Of a stretch of DNA of 10,869 nucleotides, positions 1 to 6,050 are shown one piece after another. Each line of letters opens with the position of its first letter. Positions within the stretch are counted from its first letter, which is position 1. A program made the translations under genes and the position numbers. The DNA comes from Burkholderiales bacterium (lineage in GTDB: Bacteria; Pseudomonadota; Gammaproteobacteria; Burkholderiales; Usitatibacteraceae): positions 1-10,869 of the forward strand of contig JADGRS010000064.1 in the NCBI GenBank assembly GCA_017880705.1, written 5' to 3'. The notes beneath the pieces are model-generated. The model was not told the origin of the DNA. It did no database searches and saw only the letters and a list, made by a program, of their open reading frames with translations.

Positions 1-137
1 CCTCGTTCCACCAGGTGGGAGTCACGGTGCTGCTGTCGAGTCACGACGAGGCGAGCCTGAAGCGCCTCGGCTGCCGCCGCCTCTCGCTCGAGGGCGGGAC
101 GGTTGCGCCCATCGGCGAAGAGCTCGCGGCCTCATGA
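1..137 (+). CDS. ftsE: FtsE, cell-division ABC transporter ATPase (C-terminal fragment)
   Basis: Only the last 44 codons are inside the window; the reading frame begins at base 3 and ends with TGA at 135-137. The fragment contains VGVTVLLSSHD, which matches the strand plus H-loop (switch histidine) at the end of an ABC ATPase domain, and then a short tail with an EGG turn (L-E-G-G-T), as in FtsE and LolD-like ATPases. The assignment to FtsE rests mainly on the next gene, ftsX, whose ATG overlaps the FtsE stop in an ATGA arrangement, implying translational coupling. FtsE is known to pair with FtsX at the division septum and to control peptidoglycan hydrolase activation. Walker A, Walker B and the signature motif lie upstream of the window, so catalytic competence cannot be judged. 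Confidence 0.85.
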   Translation, partial: SFHQVGVTVLLSSHDEASLKRLGCRRLSLEGGTVAPIGEELAAS

Positions 138-1045
138 GCATCTGGCTGCGCGTGCACTGGCACGCATTCACGGACGCATGGCGGCGCGTGGGCTCGCAAC
201 CGCTCGGCGCCGCCTTCTCCGTGCTGGTGCTGGCGGTCGCGATCGCCATCCCGGTGATGGCCGCGGTCGCGCTGCAGAGCGTGGGGACCGTGACCTCGGG
301 TCTGGAGACCGATCCGCACGTGAACGTCTACCTCGCCCTGGATGCGAGCGACGAAGATGCGCGGCGCGTCGGCGATGCGTTGAGCGCTCATCCCCTGGCG
401 GCGGCGGTGAAATTCGTGCCGCGCTCGCAAGCGCTCGAGGAGCTGAAGGCGTCTACCCACCTTGCCGAGCTTCTTGCGAGCCTCGATCGCAATCCGCTGC
501 CCCATGCGTTCACCGTGCGCGTGCGAAGCACCGATCCGACGACGATCGCGCAGGCACGCGAGACCTGGTCGAGGCTTCCGAAGGTCGACCAGGTCGTGGC
601 CGACTTCGAATGGGCCGAGCGCCTCGGCCATTGGGTCCGTTTTGCCAACCGCATCCTGGCATTCGTCGCTGTCGGGCTCGCGAGCGCCGTCACCTTCATC
701 GTGGGTCACCTGATCCGCCTTCAGGTCGTCTCCCAGCGCGAAGAGATCGAGGTGAGCCAGCTCATCGGCGCTACCGCGTCGGACGTGCGCAGGCCGTTCC
801 TGTACCACGGCCTGGTGCAGGGCGGCCTTGCCGGAGCGGTGGCGGTTCTTCTCAGCTGGGCCATCGCCTGGTGGGTTGGCACGGAATTGCGAGCACTTAC
901 TCCAAACTATGCCGCTGAACTTAAGGTCGTTTTCCTGCCTCTAATGGATTGCTTGGCTATTACGGTCGGAGCGGCCGGGCTCGGGCTTCTCGGGGCTTGG
1001 TGGGCGGTTGGCCGCGAGCTTCGGCAGTTCTCGCCGTCGAGGTAG
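134..1045 (+). CDS. ftsX: FtsX, cell-division ABC transporter permease-like protein
   Basis: This 303-residue protein has the FtsX layout: a short cytoplasmic N-terminus, a first membrane helix (about residues 26-48), a periplasmic domain (about 50-165), then three helices near 173-195, 228-249 and 272-292. The stretch EIEVSQLIGA (204-213) followed by a basic segment is typical of the cytoplasmic loop of FtsX permeases. Family knowledge: FtsX anchors FtsE at the inner membrane and signals through its periplasmic loop to peptidoglycan hydrolase activators during septation. The start at 134 overlaps the ftsE stop by four bases and has only a weak upstream ribosome site, consistent with coupling. 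The last part of the gene (codons about 251-279) uses unusually AT-rich codons (see findings), perhaps because it carries signals for the downstream rpoH gene. Confidence 0.95.
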   Translation: MSIWLRVHWHAFTDAWRRVGSQPLGAAFSVLVLAVAIAIPVMAAVALQSVGTVTSGLETDPHVNVYLALDASDEDARRVGDALSAHPLAAAVKFVPRSQALEELKASTHLAELLASLDRNPLPHAFTVRVRSTDPTTIAQARETWSRLPKVDQVVADFEWAERLGHWVRFANRILAFVAVGLASAVTFIVGHLIRLQVVSQREEIEVSQLIGATASDVRRPFLYHGLVQGGLAGAVAVLLSWAIAWWVGTELRALTPNYAAELKVVFLPLMDCLAITVGAAGLGLLGAWWAVGRELRQFSPSR

Positions 1046-1060
1046 GAACTCACTCGCCCC

Positions 1061-1087
1061 TTAGCACTCTAACTCGCTGAGTGCTAA
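1061..1087 (+). promoter_or_regulatory. CIRCE operator (HrcA-binding inverted repeat) upstream of rpoH
   Basis: The two arms TTAGCACTC (1061-1069) and GAGTGCTAA (1079-1087) are separated by exactly nine bases. This matches the CIRCE consensus at every arm position. CIRCE is the operator of the heat-shock repressor HrcA, classically in front of groESL and dnaK operons. It begins 15 bases after the ftsX stop and ends 29 bases before the rpoH ATG, so control of rpoH is the natural reading. No hrcA gene is in the window. Confidence 0.95.
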
Positions 1088-1090
1088 AAT
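1061..1090 (+). promoter_or_regulatory. Candidate sigma-70 promoter for rpoH embedded in CIRCE
   Basis: A -10-like TAAAAT (1085-1090, five of six to consensus) lies 18 bases after a -35-like TTAGCA (1061-1066, four of six). Both hexamers overlap the CIRCE arms, so HrcA binding would block polymerase directly. Transcription would start near 1097, giving a leader of about 20 bases with the ribosome site at 1100-1106. This is inference from hexamer matching; the -35 is only fair, and promoters inside the end of ftsX are also possible. Confidence 0.35.
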
Positions 1091-1116
1091 TGAATCAACA
1101 GGAGGTAGACCACCCC

Positions 1117-1971
1117 ATGGCAAGCTTGAACCTGCCGGCCCTTCCGCCGGTATCCAGCCCGGAATCCTATGTCCAGGCCGTGAACGCGATTCCGATGCTG
1201 ACCGCGGAGCGCGAGCTTGAGCTCGGGCGCCGCTTGCGCGATAGCGACGACGTCACGGCCGCGAGCGGCCTGGTGCTGCCGCACTTGCGCCTCGTCGTGT
1301 CGGTCGCGCGCAATTACATGGGCTACGGCCTGCCCCAGGCGGACCTTGTGCAGGAAGGCAACATCGGCCTCATGAAGGCCGTCAAGCGTTTCGACCCGGA
1401 GCGCGGCGTGCGCCTCGCGTCGTTCGCGATCCACTGGATCAAGGCCGAGATTCACGAATACATCCTGCGCAATTGGCGGATGGTGAAGATCGCCACCACG
1501 AAGGCCCAACGCAAGCTGTTCTTCAACCTGCGCAGCATGAAGAAGAGCACCAAGGCGCTCACCCCCGGCGAGATTCGTCAGGTCGCCGAGACCCTGAACG
1601 TGAAGGAAAGCGACGTCGTGGAGATGGAGCAGCGCCTCCAGGGTGGAGACATCGCCCTCGAGCCCTCTCCGGAAGATGGCGAGGAAGCGCCGGTCACTCC
1701 GATCGCGTACCTCACGGAAACATCCGAGGGACCCGCCGAGCTGTTCGAGCGCGAGCAGACCGAGGCGATGAATAGCCGCGGACTTTCCGAAGCGTTGCTG
1801 AGCCTCGACGATCGCAGCCGCCGAATCGTGCAGGCACGTTGGCTCGCGGAGTCGGATCCGAAGACGCTGCACGAGCTCGCCGTCGAATTCAACGTATCGG
1901 CCGAGCGTATCCGCCAGATCGAAGCGAAGGCGATGCAGAAGATGAAGAAGCAGATGGCGACGCTTCACTGA
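1117..1971 (+). CDS. rpoH: RpoH, heat-shock sigma factor (sigma-32)
   Basis: A 284-residue sigma-70 family factor of group 3, the usual RpoH length. Region 2 is clear around residues 55-127 (DLVQEGNIGLMKAVKRFD at 76-93, then the IHWIKAEI segment), and it is followed by the diagnostic RpoH box QRKLFFNLR (131-139). Region 4.2 is a helix-turn-helix at about 250-277 containing ERIRQIEAKAM. RpoH directs RNA polymerase to heat-shock promoters. I chose ATG 1117 because AGGAGGT (1100-1106) precedes it by ten bases; an in-frame GTG at 1081 lies inside the CIRCE operator and is unlikely to be the start. Transcription is probably repressed by HrcA at CIRCE, and the gene ends in a strong intrinsic terminator. 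Confidence 0.97.
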   Translation: MASLNLPALPPVSSPESYVQAVNAIPMLTAERELELGRRLRDSDDVTAASGLVLPHLRLVVSVARNYMGYGLPQADLVQEGNIGLMKAVKRFDPERGVRLASFAIHWIKAEIHEYILRNWRMVKIATTKAQRKLFFNLRSMKKSTKALTPGEIRQVAETLNVKESDVVEMEQRLQGGDIALEPSPEDGEEAPVTPIAYLTETSEGPAELFEREQTEAMNSRGLSEALLSLDDRSRRIVQARWLAESDPKTLHELAVEFNVSAERIRQIEAKAMQKMKKQMATLH

Positions 1972-1992
1972 GGGCGCCGCCGGACCATTCGC

Positions 1993-2020
1993 GAACGGGG
2001 CTTCGGCCCCGTTCTTGTTT
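1993..2020 (+). terminator. Intrinsic terminator after rpoH
   Basis: A perfect nine-base-pair stem, GAACGGGGC (1993-2001) with GCCCCGTTC (2006-2014), is closed by a TTCG tetraloop and followed by TTGTTT (2015-2020). It starts 21 bases after the rpoH stop. On the opposite strand there is no T-tract, so it should act mainly on the rpoH transcript and separate it from the convergent sco gene. Confidence 0.9.
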
Positions 2021-2051
2021 GGGGATGGACTCCCTCTCGAAGCGCTCGCTC

Positions 2052-2651
2052 CTACGAGTCGAGAAGGAGCCTCAAGTCCGAGGCCATCGCATCGGGCGTC
2101 GCGCCGAAGGATTCCACGAGCCGCAGGCGCCCATCCTTGCCGAACACGAAAGTCTGCGCGGTGTGGTCCATCGTGTATGTTTCGGGCGTCTTCCCCGCCC
2201 GCTCCTGGGCGTAGACCTTGAACTCGCTCGTCGCGGCCTTAGTCGCCGCCGCGTCGCCATAAAGGCCGAGGAATGCCGGATTGAACGCCGGCACGTATTC
2301 CTTGAGGAGCTCCGGCTTGTCGCGCTTCGGATCGATCGTCACGAACAGAACCTGCACGCGCGACGCGTCGGCGCCGAGCTTCTTCACCGCCGAGGAGAGA
2401 TCCGAGAGCGTCGTGGGACATACATCCGGACACTGGGTATAGCCGAACGTGACGACGACGACCTTGCCGCGAAAATCCTCGAGCGATCGGGGCTGGCCGT
2501 TGTGATCGGTCAGGCGTAACTGCCTGCCCATCGCGGAGCCCGTGACGTCGATCCCCTTGAAGGGAGTGCGCGATTCCCCCGCAAGGTCACACGCCGCGAC
2601 CAGGAACGCGGCACAGGCGAGCGCGATCGCGGGCGAGCGCACGCGCCTCAC
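2052..2651 (-). CDS. sco1: SCO1/SenC-family copper chaperone for cytochrome oxidase, predicted lipoprotein
   Basis: A 199-residue thioredoxin-fold protein with the SCO copper site: CPDVC (Cys74 and Cys78) within [11 protein letters not shown], and the distal ligand His163 in TMDHTA. The N-terminus (about residues 7-21) is hydrophobic and ends in LVAAC, a lipobox that would give a lipid-anchored Cys21 on the periplasmic side of the membrane. SCO proteins deliver copper, or reducing power, to the CuA site of oxidase subunit II. I place the start at GTG 2651, which overlaps the cyoE stop as GTGA; no ATG lies nearby in frame, although a GTG three codons later is possible. It is the last gene of the SURF1-SCO-like-ctaB-sco operon and converges with rpoH. 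The frame stays open far upstream through ctaB, but that extension is a shadow. Confidence 0.93.
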   Translation of the reverse strand: MRRVRSPAIALACAAFLVAACDLAGESRTPFKGIDVTGSAMGRQLRLTDHNGQPRSLEDFRGKVVVVTFGYTQCPDVCPTTLSDLSSAVKKLGADASRVQVLFVTIDPKRDKPELLKEYVPAFNPAFLGLYGDAAATKAATSEFKVYAQERAGKTPETYTMDHTAQTFVFGKDGRLRLVESFGATPDAMASDLRLLLDS

Positions 2652-3550
2652 CCGGCGAACACCGCCAGGTAGTGGTCGACCATGAGCGCGGCGAAAAGCA
2701 TGGCGAGGTAGAAGATCGAGTAGGCGAACGTGCGCTTGGCAAGGGCATCGCTGTAGTGGCGCCAGATCGCGACCGAGTAGCCGAGGAATGCCGCGTCGAG
2801 CACGAGCGCGACGCCGAGGTAGAAGAAGCCCGCCATGCCCGATGCGAACGGCAGCAGCGTGGCGGACGTTAGGAGGAACGTGTACAGCAGGAGGTGCAGC
2901 TTCGTGAACGCCTCGCCATGGGTCACGGGAAGCATCGGCACGCCCGCGCGGGCGTACTCGTTGCGGCGGTAAAGCGCGAGAGCCCAGAAGTGCGGCGGCG
3001 TCCACGCGAAGATGATGAGGAAGAGGAGCAGCGGCTGGTAGGTCACGTCGCCCGTGATCGCGGCCCAGCCGAGCACCGGAGGCATGGCGCCCGAAGCGCC
3101 GCCGATCACGATGTTCTGCGGCGTCGCGGGCTTGAGGATCACCGTGTAGATCACGGCGTATCCGACAAAGGTGCCGAGCGTGAGCCACATCGTGAGCGGA
3201 TTCACCGCGTGCCACAGGATCGCGAGCCCGAGGCCGCCCATGATGCCCGCGAAGATCACGACCTGCGAAGACGAGATGGTGCCCATGACGGTGGGGCGGC
3301 CCCGCGTGCGCGCCATAGCGGCGTCGATCTTCTGCTCGACGAGGCAATTGAAGGCGGCCGCCGCTCCCGCCACCAGCGCGATTCCGAGCGTCGCAGCGAT
3401 GAACAGGTCCGGTGGCGGCAAGCCGGGGGTCGCGAGAAGCATCCCGATCATCGCGGTGAACACGATCAGGTAGACGACCCGCGGCTTGGTGAGGCGCCAG
3501 AACTGGGCGCCTATGCCGGGTGTGGGATTCGCGATGGCTTCGTGGGACAT
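2648..3550 (-). CDS. ctaB: Protoheme IX farnesyltransferase (heme O synthase)
   Basis: This 300-residue polytopic membrane protein of the UbiA prenyltransferase family is about the usual CyoE/CtaB length. The first diagnostic motif is visible as N68, D76, then RT at 81-82 and RP at 85-86 in a charged loop. The second loop follows with [19 protein letters not shown] (140-158). The enzyme transfers a farnesyl group from farnesyl diphosphate to heme B to make heme O, the precursor of heme A. I chose ATG 3550, with GCAGG a few bases upstream; a TTG at 3562 would add four residues. The stop overlaps the sco start (GTGA). Heme A synthase, the next enzyme in the pathway, is not beside it. Confidence 0.96.
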   Translation of the reverse strand: MSHEAIANPTPGIGAQFWRLTKPRVVYLIVFTAMIGMLLATPGLPPPDLFIAATLGIALVAGAAAAFNCLVEQKIDAAMARTRGRPTVMGTISSSQVVIFAGIMGGLGLAILWHAVNPLTMWLTLGTFVGYAVIYTVILKPATPQNIVIGGASGAMPPVLGWAAITGDVTYQPLLLFLIIFAWTPPHFWALALYRRNEYARAGVPMLPVTHGEAFTKLHLLLYTFLLTSATLLPFASGMAGFFYLGVALVLDAAFLGYSVAIWRHYSDALAKRTFAYSIFYLAMLFAALMVDHYLAVFAG

Positions 3551-3561
3551 GGGAACCTGCA

Positions 3562-3567
3562 ATTATA
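3562..3567 (-). promoter_or_regulatory. Consensus -10 hexamer (TATAAT) just upstream of ctaB
   Basis: The minus strand reads a perfect TATAAT in the 22-base gap between the SCO-like gene and ctaB. No convincing -35 hexamer sits 16-18 bases upstream; the sequence there is GC-rich and lies in the end of the preceding gene. A start about seven bases downstream would leave almost no leader before the ATG at 3550. It may be an internal promoter that yields a leaderless message, or simply an AT-rich spacer. Confidence 0.25.
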
Positions 3568-3572
3568 GCTTT

Positions 3573-4133
3573 TCAGCCTATCTGCGAGGCCTTCAGCAAT
3601 CGCACGAGATCCTTCAGCATGCCTCGGAAATCGGGCTGCGAGGTCCAGCGCATCATTACGTTGCCGCGCGGATCGGCGAGATATATGTGGTCGCGGTCGT
3701 TCGCGGCGCCGGCGGGGATCGCAACGCCCCGCGGCGTCACCGCCACGACGAGGTCCTCGAGGGGACCCAGCGCGGCCGGATCGGGCGCGAGGCCGTCATC
3801 CACCACGAACACGCGCGCGACACGCGAGGCGTCGCGCCCCAGAGCGAGGCGGACCTGGCGCATGACGTGAAGCTTCGCCGCGCAGGGCGCGTCGCATGCT
3901 CCGGAGTCCGAAGCGATCAGGATCCATCGATCGCGCAATTCGCCGAACCGGAATGCCGTGGCGCCGGGCCGCGGCAGCGCGTCCTCGACGAGGGACCGCG
4001 GCGGAAGGATCAGCTCGCCATAGTTCGCTGTGGGCTCGGGAGGGAAGAAGCGATACACCGTGAGCGAGGCGACGATGGGGAGCGCGAAAATCGCCGCGAT
4101 CAACGCGAGCTTGGCGCGAGGCGAGAGCTTCAC
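3573..4133 (-). CDS. SCO-like membrane-anchored protein with CxxxC motif, cytochrome oxidase cluster
   Basis: A 186-residue protein with one N-terminal membrane helix (about residues 9-26) and a predicted periplasmic domain. It contains CDAPC (Cys80 and Cys84), the same CxxxC spacing as SCO proteins, and a later DHIYLADPRGN segment (His149 in its second position) that aligns by eye with the [14 protein letters not shown] strand of the neighbouring SCO protein. I therefore infer a thioredoxin-fold, SCO-like protein that could bind copper or exchange thiols during CuA assembly. Overall similarity to true SCO is low, and I know the family only as an uncharacterised component of betaproteobacterial oxidase clusters. 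The start is GTG 4133, overlapping the SURF1 stop by four bases (GTGA). Heme A synthase is usually the next gene, but here ctaB follows after 22 bases. Confidence 0.75.
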   Translation of the reverse strand: MKLSPRAKLALIAAIFALPIVASLTVYRFFPPEPTANYGELILPPRSLVEDALPRPGATAFRFGELRDRWILIASDSGACDAPCAAKLHVMRQVRLALGRDASRVARVFVVDDGLAPDPAALGPLEDLVVAVTPRGVAIPAGAANDRDHIYLADPRGNVMMRWTSQPDFRGMLKDLVRLLKASQIG

Positions 4134-4879
4134 GGCGCCCGCTTCAGGTTGAGGCCGATCCACAGCGCGAGCGTCGTCGCGGCAAGGGAAAACCACGTGA
4201 GGGCGTACTCGCGATGCTTCGCCTCCCCCGCGTCGGGACTCTCGCGCACGGGCGCGAGTCCCGGGGTCGATCCCTCCGCGAGAACCAGGATGGGAACCAC
4301 CGGGATCGAGGTGCGCTCGCGATAGCGCTCGATCGAGAGGTTCTGCCATACGCTTCCCGACACCGTTTCGGAAGCGAGCTCGAGCACGCGCCGCGGGGGA
4401 ACGGTGGCGATTCCGGAAATCTCGACGCCCCCAGAGGGCACCGGGACCGGTGGGGCTTTCGGATACTCGGCGCCCCTCGCGATCCAGCCCCGGTTCACGA
4501 GAACGGCGTCCTTCGTTCCCGAGAGGCGAAGCGGCGTGATCACGTGGAATCCCGCGCGACCCTCGTCGATCCGGTTGTCGATGAACACCTGGCCCTCGGG
4601 GATCCACTCTCCCGAGGCGCGCACGTGCCGATAGAGAAACGGCTGCGGGTCGGCGAAGGAGCCCGTGAGAACCACCGGACTCTCGCGAGCCCGTGCTTCC
4701 AGGAGGGACTGGCGCGCGGCCTTCTCGTCGCCGCGGTTCACCTGCCAGCGTCCCAGCGACAGCGTGAGCGCGATCAGCAACGCCGCGCCGAGCGTCGGCC
4801 AGAATCCGGGGGCGAAGTACAGGGAGCCGATTCTCAAGGCGCGCGTCCCCGAGGCGAGCGATACACTAGGATTCCGCAC
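4130..4879 (-). CDS. surf1: SURF1-family cytochrome oxidase assembly protein
   Basis: A 249-residue protein with the SURF1 architecture of two membrane helices flanking a large periplasmic domain. The first helix (about 26-44) runs into GRWQVNR (43-49); the central motif VLVNRGW is at 126-132; the closing motif HREYALTWF at 222-230 leads into the second helix. SURF1 assists insertion of heme a/a3 into subunit I. It heads the assembly operon and overlaps the next gene by four bases (GTGA). The start is uncertain. GTG 4879 leaves only 17 bases to the divergent DUF2909 gene and has no close ribosome site. TTG 4837, beginning L-R-I-G-S, would give a 235-residue protein with a more typical SURF1 N-terminus and more room for divergent promoters. 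I keep the longer form with reservation. Confidence 0.92.
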   Translation of the reverse strand: MRNPSVSLASGTRALRIGSLYFAPGFWPTLGAALLIALTLSLGRWQVNRGDEKAARQSLLEARARESPVVLTGSFADPQPFLYRHVRASGEWIPEGQVFIDNRIDEGRAGFHVITPLRLSGTKDAVLVNRGWIARGAEYPKAPPVPVPSGGVEISGIATVPPRRVLELASETVSGSVWQNLSIERYRERTSIPVVPILVLAEGSTPGLAPVRESPDAGEAKHREYALTWFSLAATTLALWIGLNLKRAP

Positions 4880-4896
4880 ATCGACTGCCGCACTCC

Positions 4897-5094
4897 ATGA
4901 AGATCGTCATCCTCGTCCTTCTGGTCGCCATCGTCGCGAGTCTCTTCTCGGGGCTTTATTTCGTCTACAAGGACAAGGGCAAGACCAACCGCGCGGTGAT
5001 CTCGCTCACGATCCGCATCGCATTGTCCCTGCTCGTCTTCGCGCTCCTCATCGGGTCGTATTACTTCGGCTGGATCCCCGGCGGCAAGCTCTAG
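4897..5094 (+). CDS. DUF2909-family small two-helix membrane protein
   Basis: A 65-residue protein with two predicted membrane helices, about residues 3-24 and 38-58, joined by a short basic loop (KDKGKTNRA). I recognise it as the DUF2909 (twin transmembrane) family, commonly found between the subunit III gene and SURF1 in Betaproteobacteria. Its function is unknown to me; its position suggests a role in oxidase assembly or stability. It is the only plus-strand gene in the oxidase cluster, divergent from SURF1 and convergent with ctaE. No Shine-Dalgarno sequence is visible before the ATG at 4897, so initiation may be weak or leaderless. The TAG at 5092-5094 is followed by a GC-rich inverted repeat (5095-5110) and then the shared terminator. 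Confidence 0.85.
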   Translation: MKIVILVLLVAIVASLFSGLYFVYKDKGKTNRAVISLTIRIALSLLVFALLIGSYYFGWIPGGKL

Positions 5095-5117
5095 CCCGCG
5101 CCGCGGCGGGAAAGAAA

Positions 5118-5139
5118 AAGCCGCACCGAAGTGCGGCTT
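5118..5139. terminator. Bidirectional intrinsic terminator between DUF2909 gene and ctaE
   Basis: A perfect nine-base-pair stem, AAGCCGCAC (5118-5126) with GTGCGGCTT (5131-5139), encloses a four-base loop. Read on the minus strand the loop is TTCG and the stem is followed by TTTCTTT (complement of 5111-5117), a good intrinsic terminator for the ctaE transcript. On the plus strand only a short GTT follows, so it is weaker for the DUF2909 gene. It splits the oxidase cluster into two transcription units. Confidence 0.85.
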
Positions 5140-5162
5140 GTTCCGTGCCGCGCGCCCCGTTC

Positions 5163-6014
5163 TTACAGCCAGTACACGAACACGAAGAGCAACAGCCACA
5201 CCACGTCGACGAAGTGCCAGTACCACGACACCGCCTCGAAGCCGAAGTGGTGGTCCGGCTTGAAGTGGCCCGCGACGCTCCTGAAGAGAATCACGATCAG
5301 CATGGTCACCCCGAGCGTCACGTGGAAGCCGTGGAAGCCGGTGAGCATGAAGAAGGTCGATCCGAAGACGCCCGTGCTGAGCTTGAGGTTCAGCTCCGAA
5401 TACGCGTGGCCGTACTCGATCGCCTGCAGCGTGATGAACGTCACGCCGAGGATGATGGTGAGCGCGAGCCCGAAGATGAGGTTGGAGCGATCGCCCTTCT
5501 TGAGGGCCCAGTGCGCCCAGGTGACCGTCACGCCGGAGGAGAGCAGCAGCAGGGTGTTGATCGCCGGGATTCCCCACGCGTGCATCGCGGAAAACTCCGG
5601 CGGACGATAGGGACCCGCGGTCGGCCAGTGCGCGGCGAAGTCCGGCCAGAGGAGCTTGTTGTCGAGGTCTCCGAGCCAGGGCACCGAATACTGGCGCGCG
5701 TACCAGAGCGCTCCGAAGAAGGCGGCGAAGAACATCACCTCCGAGAAGATGAACCAGCTCATCGCCCAGCGGAAAGAGTGGTCGACCTGGGCATTGAACA
5801 GGCCCCCTTCGCTCTCGCGAATCACCGTGCCGAACCATCCGAACAGCATGTAGACCAGCGTGAAGATGCCGATCCCGAAGGGGATCCAGCCCACGCCGTA
5901 GCTGTTCATGAGGAGGACGCCGCCGCTCGCCATGAAGAAAAGCGCGATCGATCCGACGACCGGCCAGTGGGAGGGCGGCGCGAAGTAATAGCCGGTGGGC
6001 TGAGTTTGTTCCAC
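5163..6014 (-). CDS. ctaE: Cytochrome c oxidase subunit III
   Basis: A 283-residue seven-helix membrane protein of normal subunit III length. The N-terminal part has two helices, then a loop with a partly acidic RESEGG turn. The helix WFIFSEVMFF (87-96) carries the conserved glutamate (Glu92) equivalent to the DCCD-reactive residue of mitochondrial subunit III. The C-terminal half has LTGFHGFHVTLG and the ending VSWYWHFVDVVWL, all hallmark segments. Subunit III binds subunit I, stabilises turnover and helps proton uptake into the D channel. The start is GTG 6014, supported by AAGGAG eight bases upstream on the minus strand. It is the last gene of the structural operon and ends just before the bidirectional terminator. 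Confidence 0.97.
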   Translation of the reverse strand: MEQTQPTGYYFAPPSHWPVVGSIALFFMASGGVLLMNSYGVGWIPFGIGIFTLVYMLFGWFGTVIRESEGGLFNAQVDHSFRWAMSWFIFSEVMFFAAFFGALWYARQYSVPWLGDLDNKLLWPDFAAHWPTAGPYRPPEFSAMHAWGIPAINTLLLLSSGVTVTWAHWALKKGDRSNLIFGLALTIILGVTFITLQAIEYGHAYSELNLKLSTGVFGSTFFMLTGFHGFHVTLGVTMLIVILFRSVAGHFKPDHHFGFEAVSWYWHFVDVVWLLLFVFVYWL

Positions 6015-6050
6015 AGTCGTTGCTCCTTGGTTCTTTCTGACAGTTTCCTG

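Noticed and set aside
1081..1116. In-frame GTG at 1081 as the rpoH start
   Set aside because: It lies inside the right CIRCE arm, has no ribosome site, and the ATG at 1117 has a near-consensus Shine-Dalgarno.
1090..1118. Sigma-32-like pair: TTGAAT (1090-1095) and CCCCAT (1113-1118) ahead of rpoH
   Set aside because: The spacer of 17 bases is longer than usual for sigma-32, and transcription would start inside the rpoH coding region. CCCCAT is formed by the bases around the start codon, so it is probably coincidence.
2027..2056. REP-like sequence: minus strand reads GTAGGAGCGAGCGC just after the sco stop
   Set aside because: It resembles GTAG-type REP elements, but there is a single copy, the arms pair imperfectly, and no second copy or transposase-like gene is in the window. 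A genome-wide search would be needed.
2652..3347. Upstream extension of the sco frame through ctaB
   Set aside because: The extra residues are a shadow of ctaB. The lipobox signal and the GTGA overlap fix the real start at 2651.
4862..4867. TACACT as a -10 for the DUF2909 gene
   Set aside because: Four of six matches, but the sequence at the -35 position is GCGCGC; no supportable promoter.
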